From NCBI GenBank assembly GCA_023213395.1, contig CM041465.1:21700001-21764000 (forward strand): 64,000 bases of DNA, in the 5' to 3' direction. Below the pieces are notes generated by a model. That model did no database searches and had not been told where the DNA came from. It saw only the letters and a list, made by a program, of their open reading frames with translations. Numbering within the stretch: the first letter of the stretch is position 1; each line of letters begins with the position of its first letter. Of the stretch, positions 1-8,624 are shown piece by piece. The translations under genes were made by a program, and so were the position numbers. This DNA is from Cycas panzhihuaensis (lineage: Eukaryota; Cycadophyta).

Positions 1-230
1 CACCTGGGTAAACATTTTTATTTTTTTAGGCTAGAAACCCCCCATTTTTGGCAGGTGATACTAGCATCGCCACAAAGATCATGATGCCGTGATCTTTACT
101 ACAGGGCTGCTAAGATTTAGATAAAATCTCAGTCGGCCCCATGCTAGACTCTGTAGTACCACAAAGTTTAGCGCGGTGTAAAGGCAGACTAGCTAAAAAT
201 AAAAGGATGGCCCGAAGGAGAGATAGATTT
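1..230 (-). repeat. Probable remnant of the 3' LTR of Tat-1
   Basis: No coding sequence is seen here. The segment around 140-200 resembles 24045-24120 and 41360-41430 in the same orientation: all three share a CCCCATG block, then a stretch like ACCACAAAGTTTA, then a TGGTGTA-like block. The other two copies lie in the 5' LTR/leader region of minus-strand Tat-like elements. A match at the opposite end of the same element, in the same orientation, is what a 3' LTR would give. The similarity is short and diverged and the element probably continues left of the window, so this is an inference. Confidence 0.35.
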
Positions 231-360
231 CAGTCTGAGAGAAGTGGGAGGTAGTCCTAAGGGCCAGCAGGTAGATTTGGACAGGTTTTGACTGTGTTTT
301 AGGGTTTTGCAGGTAGTTATCGTGGTGAACAACTGCAAAAACATAGGAGTTGCCATGATT

Positions 361-1226
361 AGTTTTATCAAGATGATGACTCACGGAGACCGGTGAGTAC
401 TGGGAAGATGTGGCCTATTGAAGGCCATTTGGACGCCACAGTATACATTAGACCAGCACCTCTTAGTGGATATAGTCTCGCACTAAGATTGACAGAGGCA
501 TGTGTTGTATCTCCCCCAAGTGGGAGACGTTATAGTCACACTAGGAGATGTTAGGAGGATCCTAGGAGTACCAACAACTAGAGCACCAGCGTCATTAGGC
601 ACACTGCCTAGTAATGACATTGCACATAGAGAGGCGACGACCTACTTTGCAGGTTAGTATCAATGGGAGAAGAGAGGTATACTGGTCCAGAGCATGATTA
701 TGTCTAAGATTCCTCATGTGAGGAAATTGATTACTGTATGCATTTTATTTTGAATATCTTGGAAATAGAATTAGATGGATGCAGTGAGGAGATGTGAGGC
801 TAGGGAGAGATTAGACTGGGCCATGCTGATAGCGGCGAACCTGGTCACCTAGTTGGATGTCATCATGGTAGTAAGGAGAGGAGGACTGTCATACAGCATG
901 TTATTACAATGCTGGTTCTTTGACCACTTTGGAGCAGTGGCACTACTAAGAGGGGCTCACCTGATCTCAACATGGGCTCCTATGGTCTATAGGTGGCAGA
1001 CTCAGTTTAGGGGAACCGAGGACTAGGCACACATTAGGCACTCAGTGGAGGCTGCATCACTAAACCTCCTTACCATAACCGACTACACCACAGATCTATA
1101 TAGAGGGGTGAGGTGGGATAGTGACGATGAGGAGGAGGAGTGGGAGGTGCCCCTGGTGAGGGAGACTACGACGATGGGGGCGGTGAAGGTGACAGGGCCG
1201 ATCCATTGGGAGTGGAAGGTGGGGAG
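361..1226 (+). pseudogene. Plant mobile domain (PMD) pseudogene, N-terminal part
   Basis: One reading frame runs through 361-1226 with scattered stops (for example at 655, 850 and 1024). Residues from about 499 read HVLYLPQVGDVIVTLGDVRR and then ILGVPTTRAP. This fits the start of the plant mobile domain family (the MAIN/MAIL-like and transposon-encoded type), where a Trp-Arg-Pro-x-Thr-His-x-Phe-like segment precedes a Thr-Leu-x-Asp-Val helix. Later blocks include CWFFDHFGAVALL and an acidic stretch DSDDEEEEWEVP near 1120-1150. PMD proteins are linked to transposon silencing and to transposons themselves; no enzyme activity is established. The frame is cut at 1226 by Copia-1 and resumes at 6579. 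It lies antisense to, and beyond the 3' end of, the Tat-1 pol remnant, so I read it as an antisense extra gene of that element. The stops make it non-functional. Confidence 0.62.
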
Positions 1227-1870
1227 TGTTGGATATTGTGACAACAATTATGGGGCTAATATTTTGGCATGTTTTCGACGCAGTTTCCCCCCCTAATCTT
1301 TCTCGAGGGGTTTCAAGGGGGGCGGGAGCCCCCCTTAGCTGGGGGATGCGAGGGCGTGGAATACCCTCCACTATGAGGGGATTCGGGGGTGATAGCCCCC
1401 GACCCAAAAAATTAGCCATGTAAACCTTATTAAAATGTAAAGAGAATAAAGGTCATTTGATACAAATACCCTAGATTCTACGGTTGAGATTTAGGTCTTG
1501 GATGTTCCTCTCATGTAGATCATTTCAGGGCTTTTCTTATTATGTTGTAATGTAATGCAATGTACTATGATGAGGGTGGCAGTTGGTTATTATTCTTGAG
1601 AGCACTCTGCTACTGAGATGTACTATTTCTCTATTCTACAGCAATAAAGATCGATACCTTTCTTGTGTGGATGTTTCCCTAGCACATTACTAGGGTTTTA
1701 CCACGTTATATCGGGTGCACATGTGATGTTTGGCTTTCATTTTCATGTTATTATATAATCTCTGATTTTAGAACTTGCATGTAATTTTAAGTTTTGATTT
1801 TTGTAACTAGTTGTAAGAATGCAATAGATCTTGGTGGCAGTTCAAGGGTTGGGACCTTGTATTCTCAATA
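1227..1870 (+). repeat. 5' LTR of Copia-1
   Basis: 644 bp. It matches 5916-6573 throughout with scattered substitutions, and more distantly the solo LTRs at 19729 and 20869. It contains a G-rich hairpin at 1315-1336 and a possible polyadenylation signal AATAAA at 1643-1648. The downstream primer-binding site fixes the right boundary. Confidence 0.93.
1315..1336. other. G-rich LTR hairpin
   Basis: AAGGGGGGC and GCCCCCCTT form a perfect 9-bp stem around a GGGA loop, about 90 bases into the LTR. The same structure recurs at 6002-6027 (11-bp stem, loop AAGA) and near 63433-63459 (11-bp stem, loop TCCC). It is degraded near 19806, 20951 and 58674. It could act in RNA or as a G-rich DNA structure; function is unknown. 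Confidence 0.7.
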
Positions 1871-1872
1871 AG

Positions 1873-1885
1873 TGGTATCAGAGCC
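1873..1885 (+). other. Primer-binding site of Copia-1
   Basis: TGGTATCAGAGCC starts two bases after the LTR. It is the usual complement to the 3' end of plant initiator-methionine tRNA used by Copia elements to prime minus-strand DNA synthesis. Confidence 0.92.
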
Positions 1886-1941
1886 ACTCTGTTTTCTTGC
1901 AGTAAGTTTGTAAAGGTTTTGGTGTCGACTTTTCTACACCA

Positions 1942-4900
1942 ATGGCGAAACTAGCAGGTACAAAGTTCGAGGTGGAGAAATTCAATGGCAAAAACAACTT
2001 CAAGTTGTGGAAGCTAAAAGTGTATGATATTCTTATACAGTAGGGTTTGTACAAAGCCCTTGCAAGTAAATTGAAGAAACCCGCAGGGATGGACGATGAT
2101 GAATGAGATGTTTTAGAGAAAAATACACTTAGCACAATATGATTGTGCTTAGTGGATGAAGTTTTGTTTAACATCACAGGGGAGCAGAGAGTAGCAGGAT
2201 TATGGACCCGGTTGAAAGGCCTGTATATGACTAAATCAGTAATGAATCGAATCTACCTAAAGAGGCAACTATACTTATTACGAATGAAAGAAGATATAAA
2301 AATTATTGACCATTTAAATATTTTTAATACTCTTATTTGTCAATTGACTAGTATCGATGTTAAAATTAAGGATGAGAACAAGGCTATTACCCTGTCATGC
2401 TCATTACCTGAATCCTGGGATAATATTGTCACCTCAATTAGTTTTAGCACTACAGATGAATTAGAATATGATTATGTTGTGAGTGCTTTGCTAATGGAAG
2501 AAGTGCGGAGGAAGTCTAGTCTTGAAACCTCCACACCAGAAGCCATGATAGTAAGAGGTAGAACACTTGAGAGAGGATAAAACTCTACAGATACATCAAG
2601 GTCCAAGTCAAAGAGCAAAAAGAGTAAGCTCAGGTGTTGGCATTGTAATAAGACCGGTTACCTCAAGAAGGATTGTTACAAAAGGAAAGAGTTCCAGAAA
2701 AAGGAAGATCTTGCCAAGAAGGCGAATCAGGTAGAGTCAAATCAAGGTATGGATGATGATGTCTTAGTTGCTTGTAATGTCTCTTATTATCACCATGATT
2801 GGTTATTAGATTCAGGTGCTTCGCACCACATGTATCTACATAAGAGTTGGTTCTCATCATACAAACCTCTTGATGGTGATGATGTGCTTATGGGAAACAA
2901 AGTTTCTTGTAAGACAGTAGGCATTGGTAGCATCAGAATTAAGATGTTCGATGGGGTAGTCAGAACATTAACTAAGGTTAGACATGTACATGATTTGAAA
3001 AGGAATCTAATTTCCTTGGGTGAATTAGATTCAGGTGGTTTTAAGTATACACGTCATGAAAGAGTCCTAAAGGTGTCAAAGGGTACCTTGGTTGTTATGA
3101 AAGTCTTAAAGAAAGGAAATCTTTACATTTTAGTGGAAAGCACAGATGTCAGCTAAGCAGCTACAGTGTTAAAGACTGCAGAAAATCTTGCTCAGCTATG
3201 GTATCAGAGACTTGGGCACATGAGTGAGAAAGGACTTAAGGTGGTGATAAACCATAAGTTGCTTCCTAACTTGCAACTTTCAGACTTGGCTTTCTATAAA
3301 CATTGTGTTTTTGGAAAATAGTATAGACTCAGGTTTTAAGTAGAGAGTCACACTAGTAAAGGCATTCTAGATTACATACATTCAGATGTATGGGGACTAG
3401 CCCCTAAAATATCTTATGGAGGATCATTGTATTTTATCACATTTATAGATGATTACTCCAGGAAGGTATGGGTCTATTTTTTGAAAAGGAAATATGAAGT
3501 TTTTAGTGTGTTTAAGTAGTTCAAGGCTTTAGTTGAGAACAATACTGGTAAGATAATCAAATGTTTAAGAACTGACAATAGAGGTGAGTTTAACTCCTTG
3601 GAGTTTGAGAACTATTACAGAGAAGCTGGGATCAAAAGACACAAGACCATTAGCTATACTTTGCAGTAAAATGGCATTGCTGAGTACATGAATAGGACAC
3701 TCTTGGAAAGAGCAAGAAACATGCTAAGTAATGCAGGAGTGGAGTAGGGCTTATGGGCAAAAGATGTTCAAACAACTTACTATTTGGTAAATAGGTCACC
3801 ATCACTTGTAATAGATTATAAAATTCCTGAAGAGGTATGGACTGGACATCTATGTGATTATTCAAATTTAAAAGTTTTTGGTTGTGATGCTTATGCTTGG
3901 ACTAACAAAAGTAAATGTTTAAAGTTAGTCCTAAAATCCAAGAGATATATCTTTGTTGGTTATGGTGATAAGGATGGTGTGAAGGGATATAGGTTGTGGG
4001 ATCCTATTGCCCACAAAATCACTGTTAACAGAGATGTCATATTTGATGAATCTCCCCTTGTAAAATTAGACAGTGTAGAAGCTGAAATGAAACAGGAGTA
4101 GCAAGATGAACATCAACAAGTCAAGTTTGAAATGCAACCATCTGTGGAATCAGAAGAGTATGAAGATTTTTCTGAAGATGAATCAGTAGCAAATTCATAG
4201 GAGTATGTGGACACTCCTTTACCAACAGTTAGAAGATCTACACAAGTTAGTCATCCACCTGATAGGTATAACCCTTCTATTTCTATTGCTTTAGTTTCTA
4301 ATGATGGTGAGCCCACATGTTATCAAGAAGTAGTAGATGATATCTATGGAGAGAAGTGGATAAAGGCTATGTAGGAAGAGATAGATGCATTGAAGAAAAA
4401 TAATTCATAGGACTTGGTAGAGCTTCCACATGGCAGGAAGACTGTTAGTTGCAAGTGGGTTTTTAAAACAAAAACAGATGTTGATGGAAAGGTTGATAAA
4501 TACAGGGCAAGACTAGTGGCTAAAGGTTTTTCACAGAAAGTAGGTATTCACTTTCATGAGATCTTTTCACCAGTTGTTAAACTTGTTTCAATTTGAGTGC
4601 TGTTAGCATTGGTAGATTCTCTCGATTTGGAGTTGGAGCAGTTAGATGTAAAAATAACTTTTCTACATGGAGATTTAGATGAGGAGATCTATATGGATCA
4701 ACCAGAAGTGTTTGTATAAGATGGCAGGAAAATACTTGTTTGTAGGCTTAGGAAATCATTGTATAGTCTAAAGCAATCACCTAGGCAGTGGTACAAGAAG
4801 TTTGATGCCTTCATGGAGAGCCAAAATTTCAAAATAAATGAGTATGATCATTGTGTTTACTTTAAATTTATGGATAATGGCTTATTTATTATCTTGGTGT

Positions 4901-5835
4901 TATATGTTGATGACATGCTGGTTGCAAGCAAGAGCAAGGAAGAAATCAATAAGCTAAAGGCTCAATTGGCTAGGACTTTTGATATGAAGGATCTAGGAGT
5001 TGCAAAACAAATCTTAGGCATGGAGATATATAGAGACAAGAAAAATGGTAAGATATGGTTATCACAGCAGAAATATATAGAGAAGGTGCTAACTAGGTTT
5101 AGTATGGCAAATGTGAAACCAGTGAGTATCCCATTGGCTTCCCACTTCAAGCTTTCTTCGAATATGAGTCCTAGTAGTGAAGAAGAAAAGGCTTATATGT
5201 CTCATGTGCCTTATGCCAGTGCAGTAGGAAGTTTTATGTATGCCATGGCATATACAAGACTTAATATTTCACATGCAGTCAGTGTAGTTAGTAGGTTTAT
5301 GTCAAATCCAGGAAAGGAACATTAGGTTGCAGTAAAATGGGTGCTTCGGTATTTGAGAGGCACGAGTGACTACTGCATTATCTTTGGAGGTACAGGTAAT
5401 CAAGTTTATGGATATGTTGATTCAGACTTTGTAGGAGATTTAGACAAAAGAAGGTCTACTTCAGGTTATGTTTTTACTCTTGCAAATGGTCCAGTTAGTT
5501 GGATGTCCAAATTGCAGAGTACAATTATACTATCAACCATGGAAGCTGAATATGTTACTGTAGCATATGCTTGTAAAGAAGCAATCTAGTTACAGGGTCT
5601 ATTGGTTGAGCTTGGAAGGAGACATGAAAATGTAAAGGTATTTTTTGACAGTCAAAGTGCCATTTACTTAGCCAAGAATCTAGCTTATCACAGTAGAACA
5701 AAGTATATTACTCTTAAGTACCATTTCGTTAGACAGGTTGTGGAAGCAGGTGGAGTGGCACTTGAGAAGATTCACACCAATCAAAATTATGCTGATATAT
5801 TCACAAAACTAGTAACAATAGAGAAGTTCAAATAG
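1942..5835 (+). pseudogene. Copia-1 gag-pol polyprotein, about 18 premature stops
   Basis: The ATG at 1942 opens a single frame of about 1297 codons with no net frameshift. Order: Gag (1942-2600, with KFEVEKFNGKNNFKLW near the start), knuckle CWHCNKTGYLKKDC near 2635 with the usual His replaced by Tyr, protease DSGAS near 2809, GAG-pre-integrase LWYQRLGHM near 3199, integrase with SDVWG, TDN and the Glu of NGIAE (3390-3690), reverse transcriptase with LYVDDML near 4903, RNase H with DSDF, a Glu in MEAEY and DSQS (5410-5670), ending at TAG 5835. Internal stops sit mostly where Trp or Gln is expected. At four of them the sister element Copia-5 still has Trp or Gln. Apart from the stops and the knuckle, the catalytic motifs survive. 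Confidence 0.92.
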
Positions 5836-5903
5836 TGTTTAACTTCTCTTAGCTTGCAGAAAAGATGATGAAGGGTCTAGGAAAGGTACTAGGTAATTAT
5901 TAT

Positions 5904-5915
5904 CAAGGTGGAGAT
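5904..5915 (+). other. Polypurine tract of Copia-1
   Basis: CAAGGTGGAGAT lies directly before the 3' LTR, the expected plus-strand primer site. The matching site of Copia-5 is at 58786-58796 on the other strand. Confidence 0.85.
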
Positions 5916-6573
5916 TGTTGGATATTATGACAATAATTATGGGGCTAATATTTTTGCATGTTTTCGGTATGGTTTCCTCCCCTAATATTTTTCAGGGGGT
6001 TCCAAGGGGGGCAAGAGCCCCCCTTGGCTGGGGGGTACGAGGGGGGGGGGGGGGGGTGGTGGAATGCCCCCCGCCAGGAGAGGGTTCAGAGGCGATAATC
6101 CTTGACCTAAAAAATTAGCTATGTAAACCTTATTAAAATGTAAAAAGAATTAGGGTCGTTCGATACAAATACCTTAGATTCTACGGTTGAGATTTATGTC
6201 TTGGATGTCCCTCTCATGTAGCCTATTTTAGGGCTTTTCTTATTATGTTGTAATGTAATGCAATGTACTGTGATGAGGGCAACGACTGGTTATTATTCCT
6301 GAGAGCACTCTACTACTGAGATATACTGTTTCTCCATTCTACAACAATAAAAATCGATACCTTTCCTGTGTGTATGTTTCCCTAGCACACTGCTAGGGTT
6401 TTACCACGTTATATTGGGTGCACATGTGATGTTTGGTTTTCATTTTCATGTTATTATATAATCTCTAATTTTAGAACTTACATGTAATTTTAAGTTTTGA
6501 TTTCTATAACTAGTTGTAAGAATGTAATAGATCTTGGTAGCGGTTCAAGGGTTAGGACCTTGTATTCTCAATA
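5916..6573 (+). repeat. 3' LTR of Copia-1
   Basis: 658 bp, beginning TGTTGGATATTATG and ending CAATA before the repeated GGGAG target site. It differs from the 5' LTR by scattered substitutions and by a G16 run at 6041-6056, just after the conserved hairpin; this explains most of the length difference. Confidence 0.93.
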
Positions 6574-6578
6574 GGGAG

Positions 6579-6870
6579 GTAGGTCCATCAGGGGCTGCAG
6601 GAGTGGAGGCAGGTCCATTAGGAATCGCAAGAGTAGAGGCGGGTCCGTTAAGCACTAAAAGGAGAGGTGGAGCTTCCTGGACACTAGTCCAGAAGCTGAG
6701 GATAGTAGGGACAGTCTAGGCGGTGGCAGCACCAGCAGCAGAGGGTGGAGGTACCCCGACAGGCCAGGCAATCAGTGAGGTGGTACGAGAGGAGGAGGAG
6801 GTACCAACAATAGGTGGGGGACCTGAGGAGGAGGTGATTGTCCGAGTCAGGGAGCTGGCAGTCCCAGAAG
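6579..6870 (+). pseudogene. PMD pseudogene, middle part
   Basis: This continues the PMD pseudogene after Copia-1. The frame gives a low-complexity segment (GPSGAAGVEAGPLGIARVEA), one TAG near 6717, then an acidic stretch with VVREEEEVPTIGG and VRVRELAVPE, ending at a 5' splice-site-like GTGAG at 6871. Joining 1226 to 6579 without the element is one base out of frame, so a small indel has occurred near the G-rich insertion site. I see no catalytic motif; it is a linker between the PMD and the tail. Confidence 0.5.
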
Positions 6871-6978
6871 GTGAGACACTATTTTTTCCCTTCATCTTTT
6901 GATCACTAGATATACAGTTGTTATGCTTTATTTGATTTATTTGGTGTATATACTAATACGTGGCATGTTGGGTTGCAG
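6871..6978 (+). other. Predicted 108-bp GT-AG intron in the PMD pseudogene
   Basis: The segment starts GTGAGACACT, has a T-rich interior and ends GGGTTGCAG. Removing it joins the flanking frames cleanly as Val-Pro-Glu-Gly-Leu-Ala-Asp, with the split codon G|GA coding Gly. On the opposite strand, the direction of Tat-1 genomic RNA, it would not be spliced, so an antisense intron can survive retrotransposition. Confidence 0.6.
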
Positions 6979-7547
6979 GATTGGCGGACATCAGGAGGTT
7001 AATTGAGATGTTTCCCCAAGTTCACATGGAGGGACAACCTCCCATCTAGGTAGGAGAGGAGCCACGGTCAGCAGGAGACCACACAACAGCATTCACCCCT
7101 CTAGTAAGGGCTAGAGACATATGGGTAGCAGAGTCCTAGGAGCATGAGGCAAGGGTGAGATGACTGCAGGGCAAGATGGATACGATTAAGGTAGAGAGAG
7201 ATGTACTATGAGGCTGGGTCCAAGCTCTAAAGGCTCAGGGAGGAGTAGGTGGTGATGCAGAGAGTTGCATTAGGATAATGGTACTAGAAGAGCGACTCCA
7301 AGGAGTGGAGGAGGAGAGGGATCATATCCAGGCCTGATACGATCAAGTAGTAGATCTGATGGCATCGAGGTCATCGAGGAGCAGGACCTATACCCACATG
7401 GCGGCAATGACCCCAAGGAGGCCTTGGGACGAGGGGAGTAAGGCAGAGAGCTCCCAGAGATGCAGGAAGAGTTTGGGAGATATGTGGTCCCTAGGAGAGA
7501 GATCATATAGACCGAGAGATGATGCCCCAGGAGTAGGGCAACACTAG
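6979..7547 (+). pseudogene. PMD pseudogene, C-terminal coiled-coil exon
   Basis: One frame from the 3' splice site to a TAG at 7545, with stops at Trp-, Gln- or Arg-like positions. It begins GLADIRRLIEMFPQVHMEGQ. From about 7120 to 7350 it has charged heptad-like sequence (KMDTIKVERDV, MVLEERLQGVEEERDHIQA), suggesting a coiled coil. The end is rich in Arg and Ser (MASRSSRSRTYTH). A coiled-coil tail after a PMD is compatible with dimerisation, but that is inference. Continuity with the first part rests on strand, frame style and the Copia-1 target site. Confidence 0.5.
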
Positions 7548-7818
7548 AGAGTAGGTTGCAGTAGTTTTGATCTGATACGGGAAATCATCAGACCTCCAAG
7601 GAGTCACCATATGTTGCCACATGATTGTACTCCTCTCTACAAGGATTCTAGCTTCCCATAGATGATGTACCATACCATTTGTATGATATGACATATGATG
7701 ATTCTATATATATAGACGGGGCCATTGGCACCCTATTGATATATACTGATGTATGTGATGACACATGATAAATGATGTATATTCATTTTTCTATATGTAT
7801 GTATATGTATGAGGGTGC
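7548..7818. other. Non-coding Tat-1 sequence between the PMD pseudogene and Copia-2
   Basis: AT-rich, with short TATATG-like runs. No ORF, promoter or structure that I can support. It ends at the ATGGA target site of Copia-2 (7819-7823). Confidence 0.5.
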
Positions 7819-7823
7819 ATGGA

Positions 7824-8135
7824 TGAAGGAATGATGGATCTAGGAGATAAATCACTCACACGCACAAAATGGCAATGGAGAATGAAAAAGAAGATGAAAC
7901 AAGATATGAGAGCAAGCTTTAAGGTGAGAATGAATAATGACTTCCTCCTTGAGATTTCACCTTTTATTATTGAGGGTGAGCATTAGGGTTAGGATTTTCC
8001 TGCCTAATGACATGAACCTAAAATTATATCTAAATGCACATAAAGTATATTTTATTAAGAGACTAATGCTAATAATATATCCTAAGGTCATATAATTAAT
8101 CTAGATAAATGACCTTGATACATTAACCTCTTTCA
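7824..8135 (-). repeat. 3' LTR of Copia-2
   Basis: 312 bp. On the coding strand it begins TGAAAGAGGTTAATG and ends TTCA; it is bounded by target site ATGGA on the outside and the polypurine tract on the inside. It matches 15077-15388 and both Copia-3 LTRs. Confidence 0.93.
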
Positions 8136-8150
8136 ATCCCCCCCTTAATG
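8136..8150 (-). other. Polypurine tract of Copia-2
   Basis: Read on the minus strand this is a run of seven G within CATTAAGGGGGGGAT, directly before the 3' LTR. The equivalent in Copia-3 is at 55930-55940. Confidence 0.88.
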
Positions 8151-8624
8151 GTGGAAGGCCATTTTCAGAAAATCTATTCTATGAGGTCTTCATTTGAGCC
8201 TCATTATTACATTGAAATTCTAAATGACACTTTTGTGGGAAAATCCTCATGGGGAATAAAAACCCACGAACTTTCTAAGATCTATATCCCTTTTTATAAA
8301 TCAAAATGGCTAAGGTGGCTCTTTGATGTAGCCTGATAGCCAAGTAGCTTAAATGTGCAGTTTAATCTGCTAAGTCTCCATATACTGTTTGGTCATCCCC
8401 TATGCCCTTTTGGGTTTTCACAGGTTCTAATTTTCTAAAATAAGTACAACCCTTATCCTTCCGTACCCATATGGGGTTTTCACAAAGAGGATAGAGTAGA
8501 GACTTACTCTTATTCTTCCATGCCCACAGGGGGATTTCACGAAGAGAATAGAGTATGATGATCTTATTGCTATCTTCTTTAATCAATCGAAGATGGAGGC
8601 CCTAAGGCCGAGCTGCCTTTGGAA
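8151..8624 (-). repeat. 3' untranslated region of Copia-2 with imperfect tandem repeats
   Basis: About 470 bases without a gene between the pol stop and the polypurine tract. At least two or three diverged repeats of about 60 bases occur at 8390-8560. Each centres on a GTGAAAACCCC-type block followed by TGGG and an AAG(A/G)ATA(A/G)-rich stretch. The same repeats are clearer in Copia-3 at 55500-55690. Confidence 0.55.

Larger units (their letters stand above)
1227..6573 (+). mobile_element. Copia-1: full-length Tork/Tnt1-like Copia retrotransposon, inactivated
   Basis: Complete 5347-bp structure: two LTRs (1227-1870 and 5916-6573), a primer-binding site, a gag-pol frame in one reading frame, a polypurine tract, and a perfect 5-bp target-site duplication GGGAG at 1222-1226 and 6574-6578. 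The LTRs begin TGTTGG and both end CAATA. Relatives in this window end CAACA, so the terminal CA has probably mutated to TA. Domain order protease-integrase-reverse transcriptase-RNase H shows Copia. Gag and RT motifs resemble Tnt1/Tork elements. It is inserted in the PMD pseudogene. About 18 internal stops make it inactive. Confidence 0.93.

Noticed and set aside
1096-1419. Minus-strand ORF of 107 codons
   Set aside because: It straddles the PMD pseudogene and the start of the Copia-1 LTR, so it is a chance antisense frame.
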